From positions 2,170,001-2,234,000 of the forward strand of contig NZ_AP024646.1 of assembly GCF_019977235.1 (NCBI RefSeq): a DNA stretch of 64,000 nt, given 5' to 3'. The DNA is from Arthrobacter sp. StoSoilB5 (lineage in GTDB: Bacteria; Actinomycetota; Actinomycetes; Actinomycetales; Micrococcaceae). The number at the start of each line of letters is the position of its first letter. Position 1 is the stretch's first letter. A program made the translations under genes and the position numbers. The notes under the pieces were generated by a model. It had not been told where the DNA came from. It saw only the letters and a program-made list of their open reading frames with translations, and made no database searches. This document shows, piece by piece, positions 27,496 to 37,444 of the stretch.

Positions 27496-28623
27496 AGGCT
27501 TTTCCTCAGGTTGATTCCAGTAGTGGCGCCTTGGCCGAGCCACCTGCCGCAAATCTGCGACAGTGCGTCGTAGCAGTGTCGCGTTGGGGGTGGTTCCGCG
27601 TGATGCCCGAATTCATTGCGATGCTGAAAATCGTCGGACCGGTTGCTGATCGGTCTCAGCCCGGGACTTCCAAAACGTCGGACCACGGATCCCTCGCTAC
27701 GCTGCGCGCCGGGCGTCCAAGTATTCTTCCAAACTAGCCCAAATTTGTCGCACATGCAACAAATTGGCCTAGTGAAGTTGGCTATATGCCGCTTGCATCT
27801 CGCGCATGCAAAGGCGGCAGAGGAGCCAGAATCGACTGTTTGAGCCGTCGACTCATGTTGTGTCTCGCTTCGTGTGCTGCCAGTGACCAGCACGAGCCCG
27901 CGTGTTCGCGGGCGATCGCGCCGGTGGACCTGACGGGAATTTTGTGTCGTTCCGCGAGTTTTGCCACCTTTGATGGAGCCCGCGGTTTCCTTTCAGGGCA
28001 CGGCTCCGGGTTGCGGGAGCGACTAGATCGAACTGGCGCAGCAGCCGTTATCGGGGCCGGGCGTGGGGGCGGGGCTGCCTGGAGGTCGCGCCGCAATTGA
28101 TCGGATACGTCCGAAGCCACATGGATCCGTTCCGCCCGCACGCACGCGTCCGGGATGTTCCCTGGCACCCCTCAGCAGTCCGGCTACAACGTAGGGCCGG
28201 TGTAGAGGCGCCGCAATAACCTAGCATGAAGCCCATCCGGTAATAGCGACGGCGGTCCGATCACGGGGAAGTCGGAGCGGGCTGTAAATGGACGAGCACG
28301 TCAGCAGAAACGTTGTCCTGGCGGGGGAAGGATCCACGGCCATGAGGTTGTTATCACCAACGCCCGAAGTTCGTGCAGAACCTCAGCGGCAGCAAATAAG
28401 GAGGGGCACTCGCAGCGGGTTGAAGCATTGACAGCCAATCGCCGTTGTGGCGGCATCATGGGTGTGCGGGCGAAGACGAAAGCTTAGTTATTTGGAGTCA
28501 TTTTCATTCTTGCTTTGTTAATCTAAGCCAATTTCCCTGTATGCGCGTCGCTGTTCACATTCCTTGATTCCTCGGTCGGTTGCACTAAACGCGACTCGAA
28601 TGGCCTCCGCAGCGGGTCATAGC
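27496..28623. other. 1.1-kb gene-free region upstream of the C-glycoside operon
   Basis: No convincing gene on either strand. It holds a 24-bp palindrome (27743-27766) that is the likely operator of the minus-strand operon. Open frames at 27.8-28.2 kb have skewed Arg/Pro/Ala composition and no ribosome site or motif, and are treated as shadows. Confidence 0.5.
27743..27766. promoter_or_regulatory. 24-bp palindromic operator of C-glycoside operon
   Basis: The left arm AATTTGTCGCAC and the right arm ATGCAACAAATT are inverted repeats with one internal mismatch plus the centre. The site lies 248 bp before the deglycosidase beta start. A partly matching sequence lies at 35229-35252 upstream of the sugar ABC operon, sharing 16 of 24 positions including GT--CACATGC. 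AT-rich flanks against GC-rich surroundings suggest a promoter here. Confidence 0.6.
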
Positions 28624-29625
28624 CTAGTCTTCGCTGCTGAAGGCGGCGTCGAAGGAGGTTTGAGATGCGGGGAAGTCGAATTTCTTGAGGGCGGCGAGGG
28701 CTTCGGGGGCGCCGTGGAGGCGGTCCATGCCGGCGTCTTCCCATTCGATGCTGATGGGTCCGTTGTAGCCGATGGCGGTGAGGGCGCGGAAGGAGGATTC
28801 CCAGGGCACGTCGCCGCGTCCGGCGGAGACGAAGTCCCAGCCGCGGCGGGGGTCGCCCCAGGGCAGGTGGGAGCCCATGACGGTGTTGCGGCCGGTGGGT
28901 CGGAGCTTGGTGTCCTTGCAGTCCACGTGGTAGATCCGGTCCTTGAAGTCCCAGATGAAGGACACGGGGTCGATGCCCTGCCACATGAAGTGGGAGGGGT
29001 CCCAGTTCAGGCCGAAAGCTGGCCGGTGGCCGATCGCTTCAAGGGTGCGGACGGTGGTCCAGTAGTCGTAGGCGATCTCGGAGGGGTGGACTTCGTGGGC
29101 GAAACGGACCCCGCATTCGTCGAAGACGTCCAGAATGGGGTTCCAGCGGTCGGCGAAGTCCTGGTAGCCGGCGTCGATGACCTTTTCCGGGACGGGCGGG
29201 AACATGGCGACGTACTGCCAGATGGAGGAACCGGTGAACCCGACCACGGTGTCCACGCCCAGGGCTTTGGCCAGGCGGGCGGTGTGTTTCATTTCTTCGG
29301 CGGCGCGTTGGCGGACGCCTTCGGGTTCCCCGTCGCCCCAGACGCGGGAGCCGACGATGGCTTCGTGGCGGAAGTCGATGGGGTCATCGCAGACGGCTTG
29401 GCCTTTGAGGTGGTTGGAGATGGCCCAGACCTTCAGGTTGTATTTGTCCAGGATGGCGAGTTTGGATTCGATGTAGCCGGGTTCGTCCCAGCGCCAGGCG
29501 TCCAGGTGGTCTCCGGACACGGCGATTTCCAGGCCGTCGTAGCCCCAGCCCGAGGCAAGGCGCGCGACTTCCTCGAAGGGGAGGTCGGCCCACTGGCCGG
29601 TGAACAGGGTGTACGGGCGGGGCAT
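28624..29625 (-). CDS. sugar phosphate isomerase/epimerase family TIM-barrel protein
   Basis: 333 residues from ATG 29625, with AAGGAGCC seven bases upstream inside the end of the preceding gene. AP-endonuclease-2-type barrel: LFTGQWADLPFEEVARLASG at the start, metal ligands in RFAHEVHPSEIAYD (Glu, His), GLNWDPSHFMWQG (Asp, His), IYHVDCKDTKLR (His) and ISIEWEDAGMDR (Glu). The gene starts one base after the Gfo/Idh/MocA stop, so the pair is translationally coupled. Such pairs are widespread in actinobacteria and are linked to inositol or 3-keto-sugar catabolism. A role on the 3-keto sugar produced by the C-glycoside system is inference. Distinct from, and only distantly similar to, the deglycosidase alpha-like protein at 26054. 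Confidence 0.85.
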   Translation of the reverse strand: MPRPYTLFTGQWADLPFEEVARLASGWGYDGLEIAVSGDHLDAWRWDEPGYIESKLAILDKYNLKVWAISNHLKGQAVCDDPIDFRHEAIVGSRVWGDGEPEGVRQRAAEEMKHTARLAKALGVDTVVGFTGSSIWQYVAMFPPVPEKVIDAGYQDFADRWNPILDVFDECGVRFAHEVHPSEIAYDYWTTVRTLEAIGHRPAFGLNWDPSHFMWQGIDPVSFIWDFKDRIYHVDCKDTKLRPTGRNTVMGSHLPWGDPRRGWDFVSAGRGDVPWESSFRALTAIGYNGPISIEWEDAGMDRLHGAPEALAALKKFDFPASQTSFDAAFSSED

Positions 29626-29626
29626 G

Positions 29627-30802
<1,176 letters not shown>

Positions 30803-30823
30803 TGTCATCCTCCTATGATTTGC

Positions 30824-30839
30824 AGCCCCGAATGGGGCT
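30824..30839 (-). terminator. intercistronic hairpin before Gfo/Idh gene
   Basis: AGCCCC (30824-30829) pairs with GGGGCT (30834-30839) around a GAAT loop, 22 bp upstream of the Gfo/Idh start, in the 106-bp gap after the nucleoside-hydrolase gene. It has no strong T tract. It may attenuate or process the long transcript, so that transporter and enzymes are expressed at different levels. Confidence 0.4.
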
Positions 30840-30908
30840 TGTAGCCTCTGGCCGTCCGACGGCGTGTTGTCTTTTTGCTGTTTGGGGTGCGCGGGAATGC
30901 CAAGGCGC

Positions 30909-31919
30909 TCAGTCGCTTCGAACGGTGCCCCGCGCCCGGTGAAGGCTGTCATCGCGGCCTGTCGCGATTTGGCGGTCAGGGTTCTCCGCCGCAAAGGCGG
31001 CGATCTTGTGATAGAAGTCTTCAAACATGAGCCGGTTGTCGACGTGCGTGTATTGCCGCATCGGACGTCCGTCAGGGTTCGCCCCGTACGACCCGTCCGG
31101 GTTGATCCTGGGCGTGGGCACCGTCGAGTGGAAGCTGGACGATGAGTCCGGCTCGAACGACGACTGCAGGGCGGTGAGCAGGACCAGTGGGCTGTCTCCG
31201 AGCGCATAGGTCTCTCCCATTAGTAGGCCGACTTTCTCCGCGCCGTCAAACACCTGATCGATCGCCTCGATCAGGCGGGCGCCGATACGCCCCATGGGCT
31301 TAACACGCGAGTGAAGTTCTGCCCGGGACACCAGGCACTGACGATAGACATTGCGGGGCACCTGCCAGATCGGGATCTGAGAGTTATTGAAAATCACTTG
31401 CCCAGCCGTAACATCGATGTTCAGGTTGTACTCGATTCCCCTGGGGCCCTTCGGCCCGACGGCGACGCCCTCAGGCTCAGCGCCCCCAATCCAAACTGCT
31501 GTAAGCCGTTCGGCGATCCGGGGTTCGATAAGATGTGCGCTCGCGAGCTCAGTAAGCCCTGCTCCGAGAGCGACGTACAAGGGTAGATCGGTGTCTTCCC
31601 GCATGGCCTCGGCAACGATTGCCTCAGCGGCCTCAGTGCGGATCGGCTCGATGGGTGAGCTGAGACCGACATTGGATCCCAGCAGGACTGGAGGCTGCCT
31701 CTCGAGCCCGAGCAGTGAAAGTATTTCCTTCGCTACCTTGACTGCATTGTCAGCCTGTCGAGAGGAGGAATCGAATGGATCGTCCGGAGAGAGGTGTGAG
31801 CCAATCGCGAACGGGATCTCCACGGAAGGCGACAGCACATGATGGACGAGTTGGAAGAGGCCGTCAGGATCGCCGGAAAAGTCGTTGTCGATGATTACTC
31901 GTGCGCGAGGAGTTGCCAT
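30909..31919 (-). CDS. nucleoside hydrolase-like protein
   Basis: 336 residues from ATG 31919; a TTG at 31955 is the alternative and neither has a strong ribosome site. VIIDNDFSGDPDGLFQLVHH is the Asp-rich calcium-binding motif (DxDxxxDxxD-like) of inosine-uridine hydrolases. Later blocks LPLYVALGAGLTELASAH, AVWIGGAEPEG and GIEYNLNIDVTAGQVIF fit the fold. It follows the two permease genes in the ABC operon, so it probably acts on the imported compound. True nucleosides or other N- or C-ribosyl/glycosyl compounds are possible. The terminal catalytic histidine cannot be assigned with confidence. Confidence 0.75.
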   Translation of the reverse strand: MATPRARVIIDNDFSGDPDGLFQLVHHVLSPSVEIPFAIGSHLSPDDPFDSSSRQADNAVKVAKEILSLLGLERQPPVLLGSNVGLSSPIEPIRTEAAEAIVAEAMREDTDLPLYVALGAGLTELASAHLIEPRIAERLTAVWIGGAEPEGVAVGPKGPRGIEYNLNIDVTAGQVIFNNSQIPIWQVPRNVYRQCLVSRAELHSRVKPMGRIGARLIEAIDQVFDGAEKVGLLMGETYALGDSPLVLLTALQSSFEPDSSSSFHSTVPTPRINPDGSYGANPDGRPMRQYTHVDNRLMFEDFYHKIAAFAAENPDRQIATGRDDSLHRARGTVRSD

Positions 31920-31967
31920 GCCGTTATCGTTTTCCGCGCGGGACTTTGATGTCAATAATCGTTCTCA

Positions 31968-32804
31968 TTAGCCTTTGAGGCCTCCTGCGAAACCCTGGAT
32001 GAATCTCCGTTGGGCGAACAGGTAAAACGCGAGAATTGGGACCATCGACACGATCACGATGGCAAAAATCTTGTTCCATGATGAGACCATGGAGCCGATG
32101 TAGAAGTACATCGCTACTGGGAGGGTTTGGTTGTTTGAACCTCCGAGGAAGATGAGTGACGTGAAAAAGTCATTCCACACAATCAGGCCAGCCAGAATTG
32201 CGACGGTTCCCGTTGCCGGAGATATCAGCGGCAGAATAATTCCTGTAAAGATGCGGGTCCGACCCGCTCCATCGATCGTCGCAGCCTCCTCGTATTCGAC
32301 TGGTAGCTCACGGATAAATCCGGCATATATGAATATCGATAGCGGTAACAACATTCCGGAGAACAGCACAATCATTCCGAAGGGCGAGCCCGTAAGGCCC
32401 AAGCCGCGCGCACCAATGTATAGAGGAACGGTTCCAAGCTGCGTCGGGAGGACGATCGCGATGAGGAATAGATAATACGCGATCCGGCCCAACCGCCGAG
32501 TGCTGCGGGCGATGACATAGCCGGCCGTGGAGCCAAGGACAACGAGGCCGAGGATGCTTCCAGCTGTGATAATCAGACTATTGACCAGGCCGAGTGCGAC
32601 GTTTGAATTGCCGCGGGCCGACAACACGGAACCAAAATTGGCAATCGTCGGTTCCTGAGGTAGCGCCAGCGCCGATGCTGAGAACACTTCCGTGTCTGGT
32701 TTGAGCGCGGTGGAGATGAGGAAATAGAACGGCAGCAGAAATAGGGCAGCGATGAGCCAGAGACCTATCTCCCGTGCCAGCGTGAATTTCGTGTAGCGAA
32801 ACAT
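31968..32804 (-). CDS. carbohydrate ABC transporter permease (MalG type)
   Basis: 278 residues with six predicted membrane helices. The EAA loop is EYEEAATIDGAGRTRIFTGI followed by ILPLISPA, the site that contacts the ATPase. It pairs with the MalF-type permease just upstream (one-base gap) and the solute-binding lipoprotein. No ATPase is encoded in this operon, so it probably shares an MsiK-type ATPase encoded elsewhere, as is usual in actinobacteria. Confidence 0.9.
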   Translation of the reverse strand: MFRYTKFTLAREIGLWLIAALFLLPFYFLISTALKPDTEVFSASALALPQEPTIANFGSVLSARGNSNVALGLVNSLIITAGSILGLVVLGSTAGYVIARSTRRLGRIAYYLFLIAIVLPTQLGTVPLYIGARGLGLTGSPFGMIVLFSGMLLPLSIFIYAGFIRELPVEYEEAATIDGAGRTRIFTGIILPLISPATGTVAILAGLIVWNDFFTSLIFLGGSNNQTLPVAMYFYIGSMVSSWNKIFAIVIVSMVPILAFYLFAQRRFIQGFAGGLKG

Positions 32805-32805
32805 G

Positions 32806-33744
32806 TCAGCTCTCCGATCTACGGGCGGTTACCCGCTGCTGAACGACGGCAAAAAAGAAGATAATGACGGTCAGTACGACCGCCAGGGCCGCCCCGTAGC
32901 CGAAGTTGCCGAGTGAAAAGGCCTGCTTGTAGACGAGGGTCGCAAGGGTTTCAGTCGCTCCTGCCGGACCTCCGTTGGTAAGAGCGAGAATCTGGTCGAA
33001 AATCCGCAGGCCGTTGACAATTCCTAAGGTGGTGGAGATTGCGACGGCCGGTCGGATGGCAGGAAGCACGACATACCAAAGGCGTTGCAATAGGCCAGCC
33101 CCATCGATTGCCGCAGCTTCTTCTATATCCGTGGGCACCGACGCTAGCCCAGCCATATAAATGACCATGGAGAACCCCACCTGCTGCCAGCACGCAACGA
33201 TGACAATCGCCCAGATCGCGAACTGCGGATCGCCAAGCCAGGACCGAGTGTATTCTCCAAGGCCCAGAGCTTTCAGTGCCGCATTTAGAGGGCCATTGAA
33301 GTCGAAAATGAACTTCCAGATGTAGGACACGGCAAGCGGGCTGAGCACTACGGGCATAAAGAACAAAACCCGGAGTATATATCGTGTCCGGATTACGCGA
33401 TTGAGCCCAAGCGCTATAGCCAATCCCGTAATGTTGACGATGATGACCGATCCGAATGCGAGGAACAGGGTGTTTCCTAGAGCAAGGAGCTTGGATGGTT
33501 CAGACAAGATCGCTACGAAATTGTCAAGGCCGATCCAGTTAAAAGAACCCAAACCCGTCCAGTCCGTGAATGCAAAGAATCCGCCGATCGCCGTTGAGGC
33601 ATAGTGAATAGTGATGACGAACACCACCCCGGGAAGAGCCCACCACCAGTGACCGTAGGAAAGACCGGTGCGGGTTCTATGAGTGCTGGATACCGATCTG
33701 CCGGGCAGCGGAGGAGGTGCGAGATCTGGCTTTGTAATAGTCAT
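32806..33744 (-). CDS. carbohydrate ABC transporter permease (MalF type)
   Basis: 312 residues, six or seven membrane helices after a ~35-residue cytoplasmic N-terminus. The EAA loop reads DIEEAAAIDGAGLLQRLWYV followed by VLPAIRPA. It forms the heterodimeric membrane channel with the downstream MalG-type protein. The gene lies 70 bp after the solute-binding protein gene. Substrate class is sugar or oligosaccharide by family. Confidence 0.9.
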   Translation of the reverse strand: MTITKPDLAPPPLPGRSVSSTHRTRTGLSYGHWWWALPGVVFVITIHYASTAIGGFFAFTDWTGLGSFNWIGLDNFVAILSEPSKLLALGNTLFLAFGSVIIVNITGLAIALGLNRVIRTRYILRVLFFMPVVLSPLAVSYIWKFIFDFNGPLNAALKALGLGEYTRSWLGDPQFAIWAIVIVACWQQVGFSMVIYMAGLASVPTDIEEAAAIDGAGLLQRLWYVVLPAIRPAVAISTTLGIVNGLRIFDQILALTNGGPAGATETLATLVYKQAFSLGNFGYGAALAVVLTVIIFFFAVVQQRVTARRSES

Positions 33745-33814
33745 GAGGTGATCCTCGATTAGTCAGGGTGCGGGGCCCGGTGGGAATTCCGGGCCCCGCA
33801 CCCGGTTGGCGTGG

Positions 33815-35098
33815 CTACTTCTTATCCCAGGCACTATCCATTGCTCGCAGAACTTGGTCAGGTGTCTGCTGGCCAGTGAGGAGACCTTGAACTCCGGACG
33901 CGAGCGCATCGGTCACGGCGGCATTGGGCCAGTTTGAGTTGGGCATCGCGACGTAGTCGCCTTTGGCGAGTTGCGAAGAGACATTCGCATATGGAGTTCC
34001 CGCTAGATCGGCTTCCTTCGTCTGGCCTACGGGGAGGGTACCTTGTACCTTTGCGAAGAGTGCAGTTTGCTCCGGCTCAGCCGCCCAGTTGAGGAACTTC
34101 TTCGCCGCATCCGTGTGCGGAGCCGACTTGGTAAGCGACAGGGAGAAATTGGCGTTCGCGTACCCAAAGTGCTTGTCGCCTGAGGACACGGGAGGGAAGT
34201 CTGACACACTGAAGGACTGGTCGGGTGCGGCTCCACTAAGCTCTCCGGTCACGCTACTGGGGGCCGTGACTGCAAGCCAGGGTTTGGCGCCCAGATTTTG
34301 AGTAAGGCTTTCAGGTCCGGCGCCGGCGGCACCGTCCTGGAAGCAGCCGGCGTCCTTCATTTTCACAATGGCCTCGAGAGTGTCCTGCCACCCCTGCGTC
34401 CCCGCGAAAGTGACTTTCTTGTCCGCCCGCTGCTTGTTCCAGTCCGGGTTCTTCGCGTACACCCGTGTGGCGGCGATGATCTGCGCAGTCGAGCTCGTGG
34501 ATGGCGGAAGCTGCCCCGCAATGACGAATAGGGACTTGCCCTTGGACTTTGCCGTCGAGCACGCTTCCAGCAGCGAGTTCCAATCGGAGGGGTAAGAGAT
34601 CCCCGTTTCCTTGATGAAGCTTTCGTTCACAACGGTGCCGATGTATGTCAGCCCCAGCGCTTGACCGTACGTTTTCCCGTCGGTCTGCAAGAGCTCCTCG
34701 TTCCCCTTCGGAATCGTCTTGGTGGCCGAGTCGTCGAGCGGCTGAAGGAGTCCCGCTTTGGCCAGCGTGATCACGCTGGAGGCCTGACCGCTGCCCGGGG
34801 TGGTCGCTATGATGTCGGACGCGTTCCCGGACTGGAGTTGGGTGCGGATTGTCTGGTCATAGGAATCGAGGGGAATCGCGTTGAGGGTGAGCTTGACGTC
34901 CGGGTGCTGCCTCTGGTACTCGGCGGCAAGCTCCTGATAAGGGTTTGTCTGGCCCGTGGTGACGCCGAACGCGATTGCGATCTCGTTTCCGCCCCCGGCC
35001 GGGTTCGCGTTGCTGGAACAGCCTGCGAGGGCGAGTGATCCAAGGATGGGGACGGCCAGCAAGGTTGCCACCCGTCGGGCTCGATGATAATGCGCCAT
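33815..35098 (-). CDS. extracellular sugar-binding lipoprotein (SBP family 1)
   Basis: 427 residues. The N-terminus has a lipoprotein signal peptide with lipobox LALAGCSS, so the protein is anchored outside the membrane. The mature part has SBP_bac_1 features: ELAAEYQRQHPDVKLTLNAI, a TPGSGQASSVITLAKAGLLQ region and AKKFLNWAAEPEQTALFAKV near the end. As first gene of the operon it delivers sugar to the two permeases downstream. The ligand is unknown; context suggests a plant-derived glycoside or its sugar. Confidence 0.9.
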   Translation of the reverse strand: MAHYHRARRVATLLAVPILGSLALAGCSSNANPAGGGNEIAIAFGVTTGQTNPYQELAAEYQRQHPDVKLTLNAIPLDSYDQTIRTQLQSGNASDIIATTPGSGQASSVITLAKAGLLQPLDDSATKTIPKGNEELLQTDGKTYGQALGLTYIGTVVNESFIKETGISYPSDWNSLLEACSTAKSKGKSLFVIAGQLPPSTSSTAQIIAATRVYAKNPDWNKQRADKKVTFAGTQGWQDTLEAIVKMKDAGCFQDGAAGAGPESLTQNLGAKPWLAVTAPSSVTGELSGAAPDQSFSVSDFPPVSSGDKHFGYANANFSLSLTKSAPHTDAAKKFLNWAAEPEQTALFAKVQGTLPVGQTKEADLAGTPYANVSSQLAKGDYVAMPNSNWPNAAVTDALASGVQGLLTGQQTPDQVLRAMDSAWDKK

Positions 35099-35171
35099 GT
35101 TAGGCCTCTCTGACTTCGTTGTCTGCCGTGCAGTCTGAATCTCCTACGCCTGTTCTGCGGGCATTCGATTA

Positions 35172-35185
35172 GATACGTAGCGTAT
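35172..35185. promoter_or_regulatory. palindrome upstream of sugar-binding protein gene
   Basis: GATACGTAGCGTAT contains ATACG and CGTAT inverted around three bases, 75-87 bp before the solute-binding start. Its core TACGTAGCGTA differs by one base from the TACGNNTCGTA motif of the aromatic island. It may be an outlying member of that motif or a separate site. Confidence 0.35.
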
Positions 35186-35228
35186 TCAATGTAGTTGCCA
35201 GCAAGTCCGCGAGAGAAGTGCTGGTATC

Positions 35229-35252
35229 AAATTGTTACACATGCGCTATTTT
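35229..35252. promoter_or_regulatory. sequence resembling the C-glycoside operator
   Basis: The site matches 16 of 24 positions of the palindrome at 27743-27766, including ATTGT and CACATGC, but is itself a poor palindrome. It lies 131 bp before the sugar-binding protein gene. If real, one regulator would control both the C-glycoside operon and the sugar importer. Confidence 0.35.
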
Positions 35253-36219
35253 TGCAAAAGGTCCAGCACGAAGTGGAGTTACGGGCGCTTGTATGCAGGA
35301 CGCAGGCGTGCTGTCGGATCTCGCATCGAGGTTGGCGCTGAGGATACTTCGGTTTCCAACCATCAGGCCTACCGGCAATTCGGCGAGCTTCAGGACATGA
35401 CCGTCAACGTCGATGCCATCCACACGTGGAGCGTGACTGCGGGTACCGTCCGTTGGCTGTCCATTGGAGGAGTCCTCTCCGGCGAAGACCGGGCTCTCTT
35501 TGACGAACTCCACCTGCACTCATTTGAGTCGTAAGCCTTGGACGAAGGACTTGGGTCATCGAGGTTGCCCGGCCGGCGCCTCCAGAAGAGCGGACTTCCA
35601 GCAAGGAATGAACATGTGCCATCCCCTGACCGGCCGGCAGTAACCGGACGTCCGTGCAGCACGCCGCCGGTCGATGGTCACTCTCCGGCACCCAAGGACG
35701 CCCGGGCTCTCGACCCCGGACAGCGTCGTAAGTCAAGCAAGCCCGGCCAGGACGCGCGAACTCCCGAACCAGCACTTGGTTCAGCCGACTCCTAGTCCGG
35801 GGCGGGCGGTGACGGACGGACTCCTCGGCGATGCCCATTATGTACTGAAACTCCGGCAGGCCGCAGGGGGCAATACGCGATAGTGCGCGAGGCGGCGCCC
35901 AGATGGGTGCCGCCTGTTAGGTGAGGAGTAGCTGAGTGAGCAAGGGGTCGTCAGCTTCTCGCTGGTGCCCAGCAGGGTCCTCACGCGGGAGAGGATCATC
36001 GGAAAGCTTGATCGTTGGCGCCTACGCGGAGCCGGTTGTGGGTGACGGTCAGGCGACGATCGCGCTATTCCACGCCCGTAGAAGCTCAGGGCAATTTTGG
36101 ATTTCCGCGGGGCCGGCGATGACGTCGAGGCGGATCTGGGCCCAGGCCTGGTTGTCGAGGTCGCGGCCGTCAGTGCGGGGGCGCCGCCGGGCCGGGTTTC
36201 GAAGCGTTTGATAAAGGAG

Positions 36220-36480
36220 TCAATGACGCCGAAGGCGGAGCCGCCGATTTCGACCCCGCAGGGCTGGCAGGTGGCGGTGCCGGCGGTTGCGGTTCCGAGG
36301 GAGATTTCGGGTGTGTCTTCGAGGAAGAACGGTCCGAAGGCGGTGGCTTCGGTGACGGCGGCCGCGCTGGTGTGGGCGGGGTTGTTGATGGCGATCGTTT
36401 GCGTGGACAAGCCAAGGACGTCCGAGATGAGCCGGGCGTAATGGACGAAGTTGTGCCGGTTGACCGGCGTGTGGCAAATG
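36220..36480 (-). pseudogene. relic of an intradiol (hydroxyquinol/catechol-type) dioxygenase
   Basis: On the minus strand a frame reads RHNFVHYARLISDVLGLSTQ, then AVTEATAFGPFFLEDTPEIS and TATCQPCGVEIGG. The LSDVLG block, TEATxxGPFF and the GxPC segment occur in this order in N-terminal halves of hydroxyquinol 1,2-dioxygenases. The iron-binding Tyr/His half is missing and the frame dissolves into unrelated reading near 36200. It is a remnant of an ortho-cleavage enzyme next to a meta-cleavage island. Confidence 0.65.
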
Positions 36481-36581
36481 TTCTGCCCTTGAGTTCGAAG
36501 GCGGAACTCGCCACCGAGCAGGGGATCGAGGGCCTGGACTTCGCATTCGACTGTAGCCGAGGCCCTGGCCGTCGCCAGGAA

Positions 36582-37361
36582 CTACATCACTGCGTGGGCC
36601 CCGCCGTCCACGACAAGGTGGGAGCCGGTGACCCATTTTGCTTCATCGGAGGCGAGATAGAGGCCGGCGTAAGCGACAGCGAGCGGATCGCCTGGCTTGC
36701 CGTCGATTGTGCGCTCGAGGATTGGTGAGACGGGTGCGTTCTCGCCGAACTCCGCGAACATGGCCAGAACCGGCGGGGTCGCCATGACACCAGGACTCAC
36801 GCAATTGACTCGAACGCCTACGGCGACGCCTTCGGCGGCGAGTTGCCGGGTCAGGCCGATGACAGCACCCTTCGCCGCTGCGTGGGCTGCCTGTGGCAGC
36901 GCCCGTGCACCTTGGATTCCTGCAACCGAACCGATGTTCACGATCGCACCGCCGACGGCGGCCAGGTGAGGCCAGACGCTTTGGCACGCGTGCCACACCA
37001 GGTCCAGCTCGTTCTGGATGGTAAACCGGTAATCCTCGCCGCTCATCTGGGCAAACGGTGCGAATTTCGGCATGCTGGCGTTGTTGTAGAGCACGTCGAT
37101 GCGGCCGTGGCGTTCGATCGCGCTACTAACCCAGCGATCGATGTTTTCCCGGTTGCCCAGGTCCAATGGGGCACTTGATTCGATTGAGCCTCCGTCGGCC
37201 TCCACCAGACGGACCGTCTCCGCAGCTCTGTCGGCGTCGAGGTCGCAACCGACGATCGTGGCGCCTTCGCGTGCGAACAGCCGGGCGGTCACCCGGCCCA
37301 TTCCGCCCCCGATGCCTGTCAACAGGACGACTTTTCCTTCCAGACGACCACCACCAGCCAT
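36582..37361 (-). CDS. SDR-family oxidoreductase
   Basis: 259 residues from ATG 37361, preceded by GGAGAAGGA. Motifs: VVLLTGIGGGMGRVTARLFA (TGxxxGxG), NNA in VLYNNASMPKF, and a C-terminal VTGSHLVVDGGAHAV. The usual Tyr-x3-Lys is replaced by a segment reading QAAHAAAKGAVIGLTRQLAA: the lysine is present but the tyrosine position is histidine, which is unusual and may mean altered or lost activity. It is divergent from the flavoprotein oxidase gene across a 215-bp promoter with a long inverted repeat, so both probably act on one phenolic alcohol or aldehyde. A dead relative lies at 19768-20045. Confidence 0.8.
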   Translation of the reverse strand: MAGGGRLEGKVVLLTGIGGGMGRVTARLFAREGATIVGCDLDADRAAETVRLVEADGGSIESSAPLDLGNRENIDRWVSSAIERHGRIDVLYNNASMPKFAPFAQMSGEDYRFTIQNELDLVWHACQSVWPHLAAVGGAIVNIGSVAGIQGARALPQAAHAAAKGAVIGLTRQLAAEGVAVGVRVNCVSPGVMATPPVLAMFAEFGENAPVSPILERTIDGKPGDPLAVAYAGLYLASDEAKWVTGSHLVVDGGAHAVM

Positions 37362-37444
37362 GGTTCCTTCTCCGTTCATCTCGTCATATGTATTGGGGCC
37401 CATGCAACCACAGCGAGGAGGGCGCCGTAGGCCGGAGGGGTGTG

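Larger units (their letters stand above)
35099..36219. other. 1.1-kb gene-free region upstream of sugar ABC operon
   Basis: No convincing gene on either strand. It contains the likely promoter of the minus-strand ABC operon with two candidate operators (35174-35184 and 35229-35252). The stretch 35.6-36.2 kb looks like decayed coding DNA continuous with the intradiol dioxygenase relic. Confidence 0.45.

Noticed and set aside
27492..28236. Several open frames in the 1.1-kb gap upstream of the C-glycoside operon
   Set aside because: No ribosome sites, no recognisable motifs, and both strands equally open, as expected by chance in GC-rich sequence.
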